Origin: Pseudoalteromonas peptidolytica
GTDB lineage: Bacteria; Pseudomonadota; Gammaproteobacteria; Enterobacterales; Alteromonadaceae
DNA: 64,000 nt
Reading direction: 5' to 3'
Assembly (NCBI RefSeq): GCF_012641745.1
Contig: NZ_WEHZ01000002.1
Span: 186,001 to 250,000 of the forward strand
Below, in pieces: positions 33,575 to 44,677 of the stretch. Each line of letters begins with the position of its first letter. The first letter of the stretch is position 1. The notes beneath the pieces are model-generated. The model was not told where the DNA came from and did not search any database. It saw only the letters and a program-made list of their open reading frames with translations. The position numbers and the translations under genes are program-made.

Positions 33575-34201
33575 GTGGCAGAAGTAAGAGCGAGAGTCGA
33601 GCTGAACGTAGGGCAGCACAGTAATATCCCTGCGGAAATAGTTTCTTTTTCAGGGCTACATGATGGCCAAGAACATGTTGCATTAGTATTTAATAATGCT
33701 GACAGCAATCAGTCTGTGCCCCTTATTCGTATGCACTCTGAGTGCTTGACTGGTGATGTCTTCCATTCTTCACGTTGCGATTGCGGTGAACAGCTGAATG
33801 AGTGCATTGAAATGATGCACAAACAAGGAGGCGTGTTACTGTATTTACGTCAAGAAGGCCGCGGTATTGGCTTATACAACAAAATTGATGCGTACGTTTT
33901 GCAATCTCAAGGCATGAATACCTATGAAGCCAATAATCATCTTGGTTTTGAAGATGACTTAAGGGACTTTTCAGATGCGGTGCTGATGTTACAAGCACTT
34001 GGGCTAAACCACGTTAAGTTAATGACAAATAACCCAAAAAAGTTAAAAGCACTGAGAAACGCTGGTATTACAGTCGATGAGGTCGTTGGAACACAAGCCC
34101 ATGTTAAAGTTGGAGTATCCGGCAATGAGCAATACTTAAAAACTAAAATACAACACGGTGCTCATATGTTAGATATCAAGAAAATTTCAAAAGCGGACTA
34201 A
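33575..34201 (+). CDS. ribA: GTP cyclohydrolase II
   Basis: The first committed step of riboflavin synthesis: GTP to diaminohydroxyphosphoribosylaminopyrimidine, formate and pyrophosphate. 208 residues from a GTG start at 33575. Zn ligands are visible in [19 protein letters not shown] (three Cys near residues 55-70), followed by [13 protein letters not shown] and the YEANNHLGF motif, then NNPKK. Length fits stand-alone RibA (about 196-210). No riboswitch-like structure was noticed upstream. Confidence 0.94.
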   Translation: MAEVRARVELNVGQHSNIPAEIVSFSGLHDGQEHVALVFNNADSNQSVPLIRMHSECLTGDVFHSSRCDCGEQLNECIEMMHKQGGVLLYLRQEGRGIGLYNKIDAYVLQSQGMNTYEANNHLGFEDDLRDFSDAVLMLQALGLNHVKLMTNNPKKLKALRNAGITVDEVVGTQAHVKVGVSGNEQYLKTKIQHGAHMLDIKKISKAD

Positions 34202-34219
34202 GGGCTTTTTGCCCTTATT
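34199..34219 (+). terminator. Hairpin terminator at the end of ribA
   Basis: TAAGGGC and GCCCTTA pair around a TTTTT loop; the stem starts with the ribA stop codon and is followed by a short TT. Weak T-tract. Confidence 0.5.
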
Positions 34220-34462
34220 CTCTGAACAATGACTGGTATTGATGTGGTGGCGGCCTTACTCGGCTTACCACTTGAAGGTCAAAGTGACTATCTGCGCTTT
34301 CCACTTGGCTAAATCCAAACTTAATTTCGTATAAATTTGAAAGATGGGTGCGAAGCAGCCTAGGGATTACGAAAAAGCCCAGACAAATCCTGTTTACATG
34401 ACTTTTCACCAGACCCTCTAATCAGTATAATCAAGGACGTTATAGCTTAAATTAAGTGGACT
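34220..34462. other. Intergenic region after ribA
   Basis: About 240 bp with no supported gene or repeat. The promoter of the following membrane-protein gene must lie here; nothing specific could be assigned. Confidence 0.3.
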
Positions 34463-35260
34463 ATGTCGACTCCTATTCGAACATTCAAAGCAAATATGGG
34501 CATCCAATGGGTAAAAGCGGGTTGGGAAATTTTTAAAACTCAACCTTTGACTTTTATGTTGATGTATATCTTCATGGCAGTTGTCAGCTTATTGCCGCTG
34601 TTTGCGCCAGTTTTTCATCTTATCGCTGCCTTATCCGGGCCTTTTTTAAGCGCAGGCTTTTATCTTGCTGTTATCAACAAACAAACGAATAAAGCAGCAA
34701 AGCTTGCTGATATTTTTGACCCATTTGCAGCAAAGGGTCGACGTCTGAATTTATTTCGTGTTGGTATTTACCAGATGGCGGGGGCGCTGCTGCTAACTAT
34801 GGTTGCTGGCGTGTTATTTAGTGATGTGGCAACGGCCATAGAAAGTGCAGGGCCAAATACCTCACCGGAGCAATTGATCCAGTTGGTAGCGAGTAACATG
34901 AACTTTCTAGAAGTGGCTCTATTTGTGATCGCACAGTCCACAGTAATGATGGCATTTGCTTTTGTTGTGCCACAAGTTTTCTTCCAAGGCGAAAAGCGCA
35001 TTTTCCATGCAATGAAATGCTCATTAGCAGCCTTCTATCACAACGTGGGGGCGTTGACGGTTTTTGGATTGGTTATCGCCGCATTAATCGTTGCGTCTAT
35101 TCCACTTTCAATGATCCCAGCGATTATTATTATGCCCGTGGCCATGATAGGCTTTTTTGTGTCATTTCAGGCTATGTTTATGCCTACAATTATTGATAAA
35201 AATGAACTTGAGGCACATAAAAGTAACGGTCAATCTGATGCGGGTCGTTTCGACGCGTAA
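34463..35260 (+). CDS. BPSS1780-like multi-pass membrane protein
   Basis: A 265-residue protein with about six transmembrane segments. The N-terminus (GIQWVKAGWEIFKTQPLTF) and GPFLSAGFYLAVINK are hallmarks of the BPSS1780/DUF2189-like family of bacterial inner-membrane proteins; its function is not known. The last base of its stop codon is the first base of the recX ATG (TAATG), so recX translation is coupled to it. Confidence 0.7.
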   Translation: MSTPIRTFKANMGIQWVKAGWEIFKTQPLTFMLMYIFMAVVSLLPLFAPVFHLIAALSGPFLSAGFYLAVINKQTNKAAKLADIFDPFAAKGRRLNLFRVGIYQMAGALLLTMVAGVLFSDVATAIESAGPNTSPEQLIQLVASNMNFLEVALFVIAQSTVMMAFAFVVPQVFFQGEKRIFHAMKCSLAAFYHNVGALTVFGLVIAALIVASIPLSMIPAIIIMPVAMIGFFVSFQAMFMPTIIDKNELEAHKSNGQSDAGRFDA

Positions 35261-35748
35261 TGGACGAGTTAGAAGTAAAAAAACTAAAAAACTACGCAGT
35301 TTGGTTGTTATCTCGACAAGAGTATTCACAAACTGGGTTGACGCAAAAGTTGCTGCAAAAAGGGGCGACGGCAGAAGTTGCTCAACAACTGGTGTCGTGG
35401 CTTGTGTCACTAGACTATGTTAATGACCATCGCTTTGCAGAGAGCTTTTTGAATCGACAAATAGCCAAAGGACTTGGAGCAAAGCGTATCTTACTAGATG
35501 CCGGGCAAAAAGGAGTTAGCCGCGATACATTGCATGCGTTGTTCGCTGAACGCGAAATTGACTGGTACATGCAAGCTGCAAAAACCTATCAAAAAAAGTA
35601 TGGTGTTTGCGAGCAACCGTTAGAATATAAAGAAAAAACAAAGCGCGTACGGTATATGAGCTATCGTGGCTTTAGTTTTGATGAAATAGATTTTGCAATT
35701 GAAGCTGCAATGAACGCAGCAGAGCAAGAAGCAATAAAGGGTGAATGA
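35260..35748 (+). CDS. recX: RecA regulator RecX
   Basis: A 162-residue all-helical protein of three three-helix repeats, the usual RecX size. Seen: [44 protein letters not shown] and the C-terminal YLSYRGF-like [12 protein letters not shown] motif. RecX binds RecA filaments and limits strand exchange. recA itself is not next to it in this window, but the following alaS-lysC-csrA order agrees with gammaproteobacterial genomes where recA-recX-alaS are linked. Confidence 0.9.
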   Translation: MDELEVKKLKNYAVWLLSRQEYSQTGLTQKLLQKGATAEVAQQLVSWLVSLDYVNDHRFAESFLNRQIAKGLGAKRILLDAGQKGVSRDTLHALFAEREIDWYMQAAKTYQKKYGVCEQPLEYKEKTKRVRYMSYRGFSFDEIDFAIEAAMNAAEQEAIKGE

Positions 35749-35752
35749 TCAC

Positions 35753-38356
35753 ATGCAGCATATGACTACCGCACAAATTAGGCAAAGCTTCTTAGATTTC
35801 TTTGCTAAACAACAGCACCAAGTGGTGCCTTCAAGCTCGTTGATTCCGGGCAACGATGCCACACTACTTTTCACTAACGCCGGTATGGTGCAGTTTAAAG
35901 ATGCCTTTTTAGGTGCTGAAAAACGAGCATATACACGAGCAACAAGCTCTCAACGTTGTGTTCGTGCTGGTGGTAAACATAATGACCTTGAAAACGTGGG
36001 TTACACCGCAAGACACCATACTTTCTTCGAAATGCTAGGTAACTTTAGCTTTGGTGACTATTTTAAAACGGATGCCATTAAGTTCGCATGGGGATTTTTG
36101 ACGGACGTCATTAAGCTGCCGAAAGAAAAACTACTGGTAACGGTTTACCACGAAGATGACGAAGCATTTGACATATGGTCAAAGCAAGTTGGAGTGCCTG
36201 AAGAGCGCATTATCCGCATAGCGACATCTGATAACTTCTGGTCAATGGGCGACACAGGTCCTTGTGGCCCATGTTCGGAAATTTTCTATGATCATGGTGA
36301 GCACATTTGGGGGGGACCTCCTGGCTCGCCTGAAGAAGATGGTGACCGCTTTATTGAGATCTGGAACTTAGTATTTATGCAATATAACCGTCATGCCGAT
36401 GGTTCAATGGAGCCGCTGCCAATGCAGTCGGTTGATACCGGCATGGGTTTAGAGCGTATTTCAGCGATCATGCAAGGTGTACATTCAAACTACGAAATCG
36501 ATTTATTTCAAGCGCTCATCCAAGCCGCAGCAAAAGTTACGGATGCTCAGGACTTAGAAGATAAATCACTACGAGTTGTTGCTGACCATATTCGCTCTTG
36601 CGCATTCCTTATTGCAGATGGCGTCATGCCCTCTAACGAAGGCCGTGGTTATGTGCTTCGTCGTATTATTCGTCGTGCGGTTCGCCATGGTAACAAGTTA
36701 GGCGCGAAGGGCGCATTCTTCTACAAATTAGTCGCTGCGCTGGCTGAGCAAATGGGTGAAGCTTATCCGGAGCTAGTTAAACAACAAGCTATCATCGAAA
36801 AAGTACTGCGTATAGAAGAAGATCAGTTTGGTAAAACTCTGGATCGTGGTCTTGCCATTTTAGAAGAAAATCTTGAAGGCATTGAAGGCGATGTGATCCC
36901 TGGTGACTTGGTGTTTAAGCTTTATGACACCTACGGCTTTCCCGCAGATTTGACCGCAGATGTGGCACGTGAACGCTTTATGACAATCGATGAGCGTGGT
37001 TTCCAAGCATGTATGGAAGAGCAGCGTAAAAAAGCACAAGCAGCTGGTAAATTTGGCGCTGACTACAATGAGCGTCTCAAGTCAGAAAAACACACTGATT
37101 TTAAAGGCTATGATGCTGAGCACTATACTGGAACTGTGATTGAAATTTTCAAAGAAGGTCAGCACACGAATACGCTAGAAGATGGCGAGCACGGTGTCGT
37201 TGTGCTTGATCGTACGCCTTTCTATGCTGAGTCGGGTGGCCAAGTAGGTGATACTGGTGTACTTAAAGTGGCGAATGGTGAATTTGTCGTAACAGATACC
37301 CAGAAATTAGGTAATGCTTTTGCACATCATGGTCATATTGTTGGCCGTATTGGTATCAACGACAAGGCGGATGCACGTATTGACGCTGAGCGTCGTGAGC
37401 GAGTGAAGAAAAACCATACAGCAACACACTTGGTACATAAAGCACTACGCGACTTACTAGGCGACCATGTTACTCAAAAGGGCTCGTTGGTACTACCTGA
37501 TCGTTTGCGCTTTGACTTTTCGCATTTTGAAGGTGTGACAAAAGCACAGCTGCAACAAGTTGAAGACGCCGTGAATGCTGAGATCCGTAGTAACTTTGCT
37601 CTGCAAACGGAGCTGATGGATATTGATGCTGCAAAAGACAAAGGGGCGATGGCGCTCTTTGGTGAAAAGTACGACGATGAAGTTCGAGTCGTATCAATTG
37701 GTGAATACTCAATTGAACTTTGCGGTGGTACACACGTGAAGCGTGCAGGTGATATTGGCCTCTTCAAGATAGTTTCAGAAGGTGGTATTGCAGCTGGCGT
37801 TCGTCGTATTGAAGCGGTAACTGGTGCTGATGCTATTGCTTATGTGAATGAACAAGAGCAAGTGTTATCAGAAATTGCGGCGTTAGTTAAAGGTGATACC
37901 TCATCGGTATTGGAAAAAGTAACGGCACTGCTTGAAAAGTCAAAAGGCCTTGAAAAGCAAGTCGCACAGTTGAATGACAAACTTGCAAGTGCTGCGGGTG
38001 CAACACTACTAGACTCGGTAACTCAAGTGAATGGTATTAAGTTACTGGTAGCTAATGTTGCAGGCACTGAGTCTAAGGCCTTACGTGGTATGGTTGATGA
38101 TCTGAAAAACAAGATTGGCTCGGGTGTAATTGCACTGGGTGTTGCGAACGGTGAAAAAGTAAGCCTGATTGCAGGTGTAACGAAAGATCTTGTCGGTCAG
38201 GTTAAAGCTGGCGAACTGGTTAATCATATGGCTTCTCAGGTTGGTGGTAAAGGAGGCGGTCGTCCTGATATGGCGCAAGCTGGAGGCTCACAACCAGAAA
38301 ACCTTGACACAGCACTCAATAGTGTTTCTGATTGGTTAAATGAAGTAACGCAGTAA
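35753..38356 (+). CDS. alaS: Alanyl-tRNA synthetase
   Basis: A class II synthetase of about 867 residues with catalytic (1-250), tRNA-recognition, editing (about 550-700) and C-terminal oligomerisation domains. Seen: [30 protein letters not shown], the editing-site HTATHLVH and the [13 protein letters not shown] zinc/editing motif near 665. Start choice: GTG at 35741 and ATG at 35762 are possible; I prefer the ATG at 35753, which has GGTGA at eight bases. It is followed by lysC after seven bases. Confidence 0.96.
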   Translation: MQHMTTAQIRQSFLDFFAKQQHQVVPSSSLIPGNDATLLFTNAGMVQFKDAFLGAEKRAYTRATSSQRCVRAGGKHNDLENVGYTARHHTFFEMLGNFSFGDYFKTDAIKFAWGFLTDVIKLPKEKLLVTVYHEDDEAFDIWSKQVGVPEERIIRIATSDNFWSMGDTGPCGPCSEIFYDHGEHIWGGPPGSPEEDGDRFIEIWNLVFMQYNRHADGSMEPLPMQSVDTGMGLERISAIMQGVHSNYEIDLFQALIQAAAKVTDAQDLEDKSLRVVADHIRSCAFLIADGVMPSNEGRGYVLRRIIRRAVRHGNKLGAKGAFFYKLVAALAEQMGEAYPELVKQQAIIEKVLRIEEDQFGKTLDRGLAILEENLEGIEGDVIPGDLVFKLYDTYGFPADLTADVARERFMTIDERGFQACMEEQRKKAQAAGKFGADYNERLKSEKHTDFKGYDAEHYTGTVIEIFKEGQHTNTLEDGEHGVVVLDRTPFYAESGGQVGDTGVLKVANGEFVVTDTQKLGNAFAHHGHIVGRIGINDKADARIDAERRERVKKNHTATHLVHKALRDLLGDHVTQKGSLVLPDRLRFDFSHFEGVTKAQLQQVEDAVNAEIRSNFALQTELMDIDAAKDKGAMALFGEKYDDEVRVVSIGEYSIELCGGTHVKRAGDIGLFKIVSEGGIAAGVRRIEAVTGADAIAYVNEQEQVLSEIAALVKGDTSSVLEKVTALLEKSKGLEKQVAQLNDKLASAAGATLLDSVTQVNGIKLLVANVAGTESKALRGMVDDLKNKIGSGVIALGVANGEKVSLIAGVTKDLVGQVKAGELVNHMASQVGGKGGGRPDMAQAGGSQPENLDTALNSVSDWLNEVTQ

Positions 38357-38363
38357 TCAGCAA

Positions 38364-39587
38364 GTGGCGCTGATTGTACAAAAGTTTGGCGGCACCTCGG
38401 TAGGTTCTATAGAGCGTATCGAGGCAGTCGCTGATCTCGTGGTTAAAACACAACAACAAGGCCACCAAGTGGTGGTCGTATTGTCTGCAATGTCGGGTGA
38501 GACAAACCGCCTAATTTCTCTTGCACAACAAATCGATGCACGTCCAAGCGCCCGTGAACTAGATGTGTTGATCACGACGGGTGAACAAGTCTCAATTTCT
38601 CTATTGGCAATGGCTATTATTAAGCGAGGCCACTCAGCGGTTAGCTTACTGGCGGATCAAGTTGGTATCAAAACTGACAATATGTTTTCTAAAGCGCGAA
38701 TTACCCAGATAGATACAACGCGCTTAAGGCAAGAGCTAGAGCATAATCGGATTGCTATTATTGCTGGGTTTCAAGGCCGTGACGAGGAAGGTAATATCAC
38801 CACGCTTGGGCGAGGCGGTACAGACACCTCAGCAGTTGAAATTGCAGGTGCTTTGCAGGCTGATGAATGTCAGATTTATACCGACGTTGATGGTGTTTAT
38901 ACGACCGACCCACGCATTGAGCCACATGCAAAGCGGCTATCACATATCACTTTTTCTGAAATGCTGGAGTTAGCGTCCGTTGGCGCAAAAGTATTGCAGA
39001 TCCGCTCTGTTGAAGCGGCTGGTAGATACAATGTACCGCTGCGAGTACTGTCATCATTTTCCCCTGATAATGGCACTTTAATTAGCTATGAGGAAGCAAA
39101 GATGAAAAATACTAAGATTGTGTCTGGGATAGCAAGTGTCAAAGATGAAGTATTGATCTTAGTTAAAAATATCGACGTAAAAGTAAGCAACTTGGCTAAT
39201 ATTCTCACGCTTTTAGGTGAATATAATATCGAAGTTGACATGATTAACCATTTGAACCACAGTGATAAAAAAATAGACTATGCTTTTACTGTGCAGGTTA
39301 ATGATGCTGTGTTGGCACAAGAAGTTTTACTTCCACATCTACAAAATTTTGGTGGTGCAACAATGGAGGTTAATGCTAACGTGGCAAAAGTGTCGGCGGT
39401 TGGGATCGGGATGAAATCTCACTCTGGTGTCGCCGGTCTATTTTTTATGGCATTGGCCGAGGAAAGCATTCACACTCTACTTGTATCTACCTCTGAGATA
39501 AAGATCTCAGCACTTGTAGAGGAGAAGTATCTCGAACTGGCAGTGAGAGCATTACATGCCAAGTTCGAATTGGAAAGTACTGAGTAA
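38364..39587 (+). CDS. lysC: Aspartate kinase, monofunctional with ACT domains
   Basis: First enzyme of the aspartate pathway to lysine, threonine and methionine. 407 residues from a GTG at 38364. The kinase domain has VQKFGGTSVG at the N-terminus, GFQGRDEEGNITTLGRGGTDTSA (shown in part) near 130-155 and CQIYTDVDGVYTTDPR; two ACT domains occupy about 265-400 and are expected to bind lysine and/or threonine for feedback control. The alaS-lysC-csrA order is common in Pseudomonas, Shewanella and relatives. Confidence 0.95.
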   Translation: MALIVQKFGGTSVGSIERIEAVADLVVKTQQQGHQVVVVLSAMSGETNRLISLAQQIDARPSARELDVLITTGEQVSISLLAMAIIKRGHSAVSLLADQVGIKTDNMFSKARITQIDTTRLRQELEHNRIAIIAGFQGRDEEGNITTLGRGGTDTSAVEIAGALQADECQIYTDVDGVYTTDPRIEPHAKRLSHITFSEMLELASVGAKVLQIRSVEAAGRYNVPLRVLSSFSPDNGTLISYEEAKMKNTKIVSGIASVKDEVLILVKNIDVKVSNLANILTLLGEYNIEVDMINHLNHSDKKIDYAFTVQVNDAVLAQEVLLPHLQNFGGATMEVNANVAKVSAVGIGMKSHSGVAGLFFMALAEESIHTLLVSTSEIKISALVEEKYLELAVRALHAKFELESTE

Positions 39588-39677
39588 ACTAAGTTTTTGC
39601 TTACTTTTCTGGGAAGTTTTATTTAAAATGGATTTGATGCGGAATCTTTTAAATTTTGGAATAACAGGAGCAAGAGA

Positions 39678-39863
39678 ATGCTAATACTAACTCGTCGAGT
39701 AGGTGAAACCCTGATGATTGGTGATGAAGTGACTGTAACAGTACTAGGTGTTAAAGGTAACCAAGTACGTATTGGTGTAAACGCGCCTAAAGATGTTTCA
39801 GTACACCGTGAAGAAATCTATATGCGTATTCAGGCTGAGAAATCTAGCCCAGGCAATATGTGA
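39678..39863 (+). CDS. csrA: Carbon storage regulator CsrA
   Basis: A 61-residue RNA-binding post-transcriptional regulator, identical in length to E. coli CsrA. The L4-TRR and VHREEI RNA-binding edges are intact ([12 protein letters not shown] near the start; [11 protein letters not shown] near 40). ACAGGAGCAAGAG precedes the ATG. In E. coli csrA is followed by tRNA-Ser(GCT) and four tRNA-Arg(ACG); here that same tRNA set is 17 kb away, at 22.3-23.0 kb, and a mobile element remnant follows csrA. Confidence 0.97.
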   Translation: MLILTRRVGETLMIGDEVTVTVLGVKGNQVRIGVNAPKDVSVHREEIYMRIQAEKSSPGNM

Positions 39864-39902
39864 TCAAGGTATTGAATTAGTATGTGAGTTAAGGTGACTT
39901 GA

Positions 39903-40081
39903 TACCTAGTTTGTCTTAATACTTGCTCAATTTGAAGATGTAAACCTGACGTTAACATCGTAAAAATTTTATTTAGAACAACTGAATAGCAAATTTTTAT
40001 GCCGATAGAGCTAAAGCCTCTTGAGATTATCGACAAGGTTTTTTGCTTTGAATATTGTTCACTTTATTAAGCAAGTTAGTT
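39903..40081 (+). mobile_element. Decayed copy of the TACCAATT miniature element, after csrA
   Basis: Begins TACC, then TTAATACTTGCTCAATTTGA and TAGAACAACTGAATAGCAAA, and ends near TTAAGCAAGTTAG, all recognisable from the intact copies, but with several deletions in the middle and a worn right terminus. Confidence 0.68.
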
Positions 40082-40095
40082 TAACTTGCATAAGT

Positions 40096-40117
40096 AAACC
40101 CCACGAATGTGGGGTTT
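40096..40117. terminator. Bidirectional terminator
   Basis: AAACCCCAC and GTGGGGTTT form a perfect 9-bp stem with a GAAT loop, A-run on one side and T-run on the other, between csrA (plus) and the YcxB-like gene (minus). Confidence 0.88.
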
Positions 40118-40124
40118 ATCATTT

Positions 40125-40625
40125 CTATATGTTCTTTGTCACTTTCTGTGACAAAAATTCGATGGCTTCTGCACTTAACCCTGACTTACTAATATAACTT
40201 GGCTTGTTACTTTGAAAGACCAAAAAACCTTGCTCTGTTTCAATTAACTTTTCAATAGCATTAAAAGCATAACAAAACTCAGCATGACTGGCTTTAGTGA
40301 TGATCTGGTTATCGGTAATTGATACTGTAACCACATTGCCAGCGGCTCGTGAAAGTGCCTGCCTAGTTACCCACCAAGCTTTACGATAATAAAAGGCTAA
40401 GCATTCGACTACGGCTAGCAAAATAAGAAAGTTGCCAAGGTAGTGCTCTTGTAATCCATAAATAGCGAAAAAACCGAGCGCGAAAAGCAGTATTAATAGA
40501 CCATATTTAGGTTTTATCGCCAGTCCATTTGCTTCAGATTCTTCAAAGCACTCTTTGTAATAGGCCTTATCTAACTTAAATTGACTTTGGAAAGATAAAT
40601 TTTCATTTTCTTTAGGCGATGACAT
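40125..40625 (-). CDS. YcxB-like membrane protein
   Basis: A 166-residue protein: a charged N-terminal part, two transmembrane helices (about 42-58 and 64-80) and a C-terminal soluble domain with a PH-like pattern (VTVSITDNQIITKASHAEFC, YAFNAIEKLIETEQGFLVFQ). This is the layout of YcxB-family proteins, of unknown role. Stands alone on the minus strand; 458 bp separate it from the divergent oad operon. Confidence 0.6.
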   Translation of the reverse strand: MSSPKENENLSFQSQFKLDKAYYKECFEESEANGLAIKPKYGLLILLFALGFFAIYGLQEHYLGNFLILLAVVECLAFYYRKAWWVTRQALSRAAGNVVTVSITDNQIITKASHAEFCYAFNAIEKLIETEQGFLVFQSNKPSYISKSGLSAEAIEFLSQKVTKNI

Positions 40626-41083
40626 ACGTAATTACTTTAGTGAAAATTTACCTTAATTATACCTTTATACAGGTTCAAAGCGGTAATGCTAGGTTAGAGT
40701 AATTAAAACAAATTTATTACACAGACCGGAAAATAAGCGCTACAGCTTAACGTTTACGTGAACTTACCTTTTTGGTCAGTCCAATTGACAAATATAATTA
40801 AGATAACCAAATTTTCATTAAATGAGACCTAGATCTTGACTATTACCTGCTACTATTTTGAATATTTTTCATATTTATTGTGCATATCAGCAATGTTTTA
40901 GGTGATTTTTATAGCTAACTATATGATTGGCATAAGGTTAATATTTTTGGTATTACCAATTTACACCAGGCTTTACAGCGAAACATTTTTTGTTATAAGG
41001 TGAATAAATATCGATAAAAAGTGAAGGTTTGTATCAGTTCGTTAACGCGAAGAATAAAACCGGATAGCAAGTAAGGGGTAAAA
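40626..41083. promoter_or_regulatory. Divergent promoter region of the YcxB-like gene and oadGAB
   Basis: A 458-bp AT-rich gap with no supported gene or repeat. It must contain the oad promoter; a TGTGCATATCAGCA segment near 40879 is a poor CRP-type half match and is not claimed as a site. Confidence 0.35.
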
Positions 41084-41332
41084 ATGGATATTGGCGCACA
41101 GTTATTGCAAGCAGGAAACTTAATGTTAACTGGTATGGTTGGTGTGTTTTTGTTTCTGTCTATTTTGATTTTTGCGATGCGGCTTTTAGCAAACTTCGCC
41201 GCTCAGCTCAAAGAGGCTGAGTCTAGCACTTCACGGCAAAAAATAGCCAAAACAGCTTCTTCACAAGGGGTGCCGCAGGCACATATTGCAGCGATTAGTG
41301 CAGCTGTTGCAACCTACAGAAAAAATAATTAA
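41084..41332 (+). CDS. oadG: Oxaloacetate decarboxylase gamma chain
   Basis: An 82-residue subunit with one N-terminal transmembrane helix (about 14-36; LTGMVGVFLFLSILIFAM) and a charged cytoplasmic tail. OadG joins the alpha and beta chains and carries Zn in some species. It precedes oadA by 12 bp; small size and operon place fix the identity although the sequence is poorly conserved. GGGG before the ATG is the ribosome-binding site. Confidence 0.9.
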   Translation: MDIGAQLLQAGNLMLTGMVGVFLFLSILIFAMRLLANFAAQLKEAESSTSRQKIAKTASSQGVPQAHIAAISAAVATYRKNN

Positions 41333-41344
41333 TAGGGGTCTTGC

Positions 41345-43126
41345 ATGTCACAGTTAAAGCTTACTGAACTTGTGTTGCGCGATGCGCACCAATCATTATT
41401 AGCAACCAGAATGCGATTAGAAGATATGCTTCCGATTGCTGAACAGCTCGACAATATGGGGTATTGGTCGGTTGAATCTTGGGGAGGTGCAACCTTTGAC
41501 TCATGTATTCGCTATTTGGGAGAAGATCCTTGGGAACGGATCCGTGCATTGAAAGCTGCGATGCCTAAAACCAAACAGCAAATGTTGTTACGTGGCCAAA
41601 ACCTTTTAGGCTACCGGCATTACGCCGATGATGTGGTTGAAAAGTTTGTCGAGCGTGCTCACCATAACGGCGTTGATGTCTTTAGAATATTTGATGCAAT
41701 GAATGATGTGCGTAACCTAGAAACTGCTATCAAAGCAGCGATAAAGGTGGGGGCGCATGCGCAAGGAACGATTTCGTATACTGTGAGCCCAGTCCATACG
41801 TTGGAGATGTGGTTAACTCAAGCTAAGCAACTTGAAGACCTTGGCTGTCATTCAATCTGTATTAAAGATATGGCGGGATTATTAAAGCCTTATGACGCTG
41901 AGAAACTGATTTCAGGGCTAAAGCAGACAGTATCAATACCGATTGCAATGCAGTGTCATGCTACGACTGGGTTGAGTACTGCGACCTATCAAAAAGCCAT
42001 TGATGCAGGCATTGACATGCTCGACACAGCTATTTCATCTATGAGCATGACCTATGGTCACAGTGCAACAGAAACCATTGCTGCAATTGTTGAAGGTACT
42101 GAGCGTGATACCGGTTTAGATTTACTCGCATTAGAGGAAATAGCGGCTTATTTTCGTGAAGTGAGAAAGAAATACGCAGCATTTGAGGGCAGTTTAAAAG
42201 GTGTGGATGGTCGTATTCTCTCGGCTCAAGTACCGGGTGGTATGCTTACCAATATGGAAAACCAGTTAAGAGAGCAAGGAGCTGGAGATAAACTTGATGC
42301 TGTTTTAAAAGAGATCCCAAGTGTAAGAAAAGAACTTGGCTACTTGCCGTTAGTTACACCAACTTCGCAGATTGTAGGGACACAAGCGGTATTGAATGTA
42401 CTTACAGGTGAGCGGTACAAATCGATAACCAAAGAGACCGCAGGTGTACTAAAAGGTGAGTATGGTGCGACTCCCGCTGATGTTGACCACGCCTTACAGC
42501 AGCGTGTACTGGAAGGTAAGGAGCCTATCACGTGCCGCCCAGCTGATTTAATTGAGCCAGAACTTGATAGCCTACAAAGTGAATTGATAGCGACCGCCAA
42601 AAGCGAACAGGTTACGTTGGCCGAAGACGTTATTGATGATGTACTGACTTACGCTTTATTTCCTCAAATTGGCCTTAAATTCTTAAAAAACCGCAACAAC
42701 CCTGATGCTTTTGAACCAAAGCCCACGCAACTTGAGAGCAAAGAGCAAAAAACAACAGCAACCCCTGCAACAGGTAAAGCATCAACTCCAGAGCGTTATA
42801 GCGTAAAAGTTGATGGCAAAGTGTATGACGTTGTTGTGGCACCTGGCGGCGAGTTGCAAGAGGTACAAGTAAAAGACAGTGAACTCATCCCACAGTCAAC
42901 TTCAGTAAGTTCAAGTGAAACTCTTAATGCGCCGCTTGCTGGTAACATTTTTAAGTTAATGGTACGCGCCGGAGATGAAGTACAAGAGGGCGATGTTGTG
43001 CTTGTGATGGAGGCGATGAAAATGGAAACAGAGGTTCGTGCTACCCACAGCGGCCGAGTCGCAGAGTTATTGGTGTCCGAAGGTGACTCAGTCAGTGCTG
43101 GCGACGCTATGATGTCTTTAGCGTAA
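41345..43126 (+). CDS. oadA: Oxaloacetate decarboxylase alpha chain (biotin protein)
   Basis: A 593-residue carboxyltransferase that moves the carboxyl group of oxaloacetate onto biotin. N-terminal HMGL-like TIM barrel with [12 protein letters not shown] (metal Asp), QCHATTGLS (metal His), then the conserved carboxylase domain, a Pro/Thr-rich linker near 460-480, and a C-terminal biotinyl domain with the EAMKME lysine near 560. Works with OadB/OadG as a primary Na+ pump. Confidence 0.96.
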   Translation: MSQLKLTELVLRDAHQSLLATRMRLEDMLPIAEQLDNMGYWSVESWGGATFDSCIRYLGEDPWERIRALKAAMPKTKQQMLLRGQNLLGYRHYADDVVEKFVERAHHNGVDVFRIFDAMNDVRNLETAIKAAIKVGAHAQGTISYTVSPVHTLEMWLTQAKQLEDLGCHSICIKDMAGLLKPYDAEKLISGLKQTVSIPIAMQCHATTGLSTATYQKAIDAGIDMLDTAISSMSMTYGHSATETIAAIVEGTERDTGLDLLALEEIAAYFREVRKKYAAFEGSLKGVDGRILSAQVPGGMLTNMENQLREQGAGDKLDAVLKEIPSVRKELGYLPLVTPTSQIVGTQAVLNVLTGERYKSITKETAGVLKGEYGATPADVDHALQQRVLEGKEPITCRPADLIEPELDSLQSELIATAKSEQVTLAEDVIDDVLTYALFPQIGLKFLKNRNNPDAFEPKPTQLESKEQKTTATPATGKASTPERYSVKVDGKVYDVVVAPGGELQEVQVKDSELIPQSTSVSSSETLNAPLAGNIFKLMVRAGDEVQEGDVVLVMEAMKMETEVRATHSGRVAELLVSEGDSVSAGDAMMSLA

Positions 43127-43136
43127 GGGAGCAAAA

Positions 43137-44267
43137 ATGGAAGGGTTGATTAATTTGTGGCAAGCAACAGGGCTTGCGAATTTTACCTGGCCTGCATTGT
43201 GTATGATGGCCGTGGGTTGTGGGCTATTGTACCTAGCAATTGCAAAAGGTTTTGAGCCGCTGCTTTTGGTGCCAATTGGTTTTGGGGCTATTTTGACCAA
43301 CATTCCCGTTGCAGGGCTTGGAGATCCCGGCGGCTTGTTATATTACGTCTATTACATTGGCATAGATAGCGGTGTATTCCCTTTGTTAATCTTTATGGGG
43401 GTTGGCGCGATGACAGACTTTAGTGCATTGATTGCAAACCCAAAAATGCTGTTATTAGGAGCAGCGGCTCAGTTTGGGATCTTCGCAACCTTATTCGGCG
43501 CTATTTTACTTAATTTTATCCCAGGGTTTGAATTTACTCTACAAGATGCCTCTGCAATCGCGATTATCGGTGGTGCTGACGGCCCAACTGCGATATTTCT
43601 GGCATCAAAATTAGCCCCTGAACTATTGGGCGCAATAGCCGTTGCTGCATATTCGTATATGGCGTTGGTGCCGATTATTCAGCCACCGATCATGAAAGCG
43701 CTCACCACAAAAGAAGAGCGTCAGATAGCAATGCCGCAATTACGTCACGTATCGAAAACAGAAAAGATATTATTTCCACTCGCTGTACTTGGCTTGACGA
43801 TATTGTTTTTACCTGCCGCAACACCACTAGTTGGTATGTTTTGCTTAGGTAACTTGATGAAAGAGTGTGGTGTGGTGGATCGCCTTAGTAAAACGGTACA
43901 AAACGAGCTTATTAATATTACAACCATTTTCCTCGGTCTGGCTGTTGGCTCAAAATTAGCAGCAGATCAGTTTTTAACGATAGAAACATTGGGAATTCTG
44001 GCGTTAGGGGCTGTTGCCTTTGGTATTGGCACAGGAACCGGGGTATTAATGGCAAAAACCATGAACCGCTTTAGCAATACTCCGATTAACCCTCTGGTAG
44101 GTGCGGCAGGAGTATCCGCAGTGCCGATGGCAGCGCGAGTGGTTAACAAGGTCGGTCTTGAGAGTAATCCACATAACTTTTTATTGATGCACGCGATGGG
44201 GCCAAATGTTGCTGGCGTATTAGGCAGTGCGGTCGCTGCTGGTATTTTGCTTGCACTAGTTGGATAA
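43137..44267 (+). CDS. oadB: Oxaloacetate decarboxylase beta chain (Na+ pump)
   Basis: A 376-residue membrane protein with about nine helices. Decarboxylates carboxybiotin and couples this to Na+ export. Seen: the conserved [13 protein letters not shown] region IV near 140-153 (Asp important for Na+), [16 protein letters not shown] near 85 and [18 protein letters not shown] near 317. Length is that of the short OadB/GcdB type. Last gene of oadGAB; a terminator follows. Confidence 0.95.
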   Translation: MEGLINLWQATGLANFTWPALCMMAVGCGLLYLAIAKGFEPLLLVPIGFGAILTNIPVAGLGDPGGLLYYVYYIGIDSGVFPLLIFMGVGAMTDFSALIANPKMLLLGAAAQFGIFATLFGAILLNFIPGFEFTLQDASAIAIIGGADGPTAIFLASKLAPELLGAIAVAAYSYMALVPIIQPPIMKALTTKEERQIAMPQLRHVSKTEKILFPLAVLGLTILFLPAATPLVGMFCLGNLMKECGVVDRLSKTVQNELINITTIFLGLAVGSKLAADQFLTIETLGILALGAVAFGIGTGTGVLMAKTMNRFSNTPINPLVGAAGVSAVPMAARVVNKVGLESNPHNFLLMHAMGPNVAGVLGSAVAAGILLALVG

Positions 44268-44288
44268 TTTTAGCTTCTCCAACCATTA

Positions 44289-44320
44289 ACGTGGCAATGA
44301 TTTAATTGCCACGTATTTTT
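44289..44320 (+). terminator. Intrinsic terminator of the oad operon
   Basis: ACGTGGCAA and TTGCCACGT pair around an eight-base loop, followed by ATTTTTG. Position 22 bp after oadB. Confidence 0.88.
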
Positions 44321-44349
44321 GATCCAAAATATGCAGAAGCTGAAAGAGT

Positions 44350-44652
44350 ATGAAGTTTATTCCATTTCGAAACTTACAATGTCCGGGTTTAGAAACTGCA
44401 GTGTGGTATCGTCGATTGCTATTTTTAACCGGTGTTGGTTTGATTGTGTTTGGCATAATAAAAGAGGGGATTGCCCTTTATCACTGGTGTGTTGAATTGG
44501 CCACTTACTCCAAGTTAATCATAGCTAGTATTTATAATTTTGACCTCTTGTCCCGTGCGAATTTTCATTTAATGGTAGTCGGTGTGGTGAAAGTATATTT
44601 TGTATGTGGACTCGCAATTAAGCTAAAAAGTATGTCTCATGAAAAGTCGTAA
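44350..44652 (+). CDS. Small membrane protein, function unknown
   Basis: 100 residues, with two hydrophobic segments (about 23-43 and 71-90) and a short hydrophilic tail. A possible ribosome-binding site is GAAAGAG. It starts 83 bp after oadB, but the terminator between them suggests its own promoter. I recognise no family. Confidence 0.5.
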   Translation: MKFIPFRNLQCPGLETAVWYRRLLFLTGVGLIVFGIIKEGIALYHWCVELATYSKLIIASIYNFDLLSRANFHLMVVGVVKVYFVCGLAIKLKSMSHEKS

Positions 44653-44677
44653 TAATTTGATATACCCACACGAGACC

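Noticed and set aside
40946..40966. GGTATTACCAATT before oadG as another miniature-element end
   Set aside because: Only the terminal bases match and there is no second end or interior sequence.
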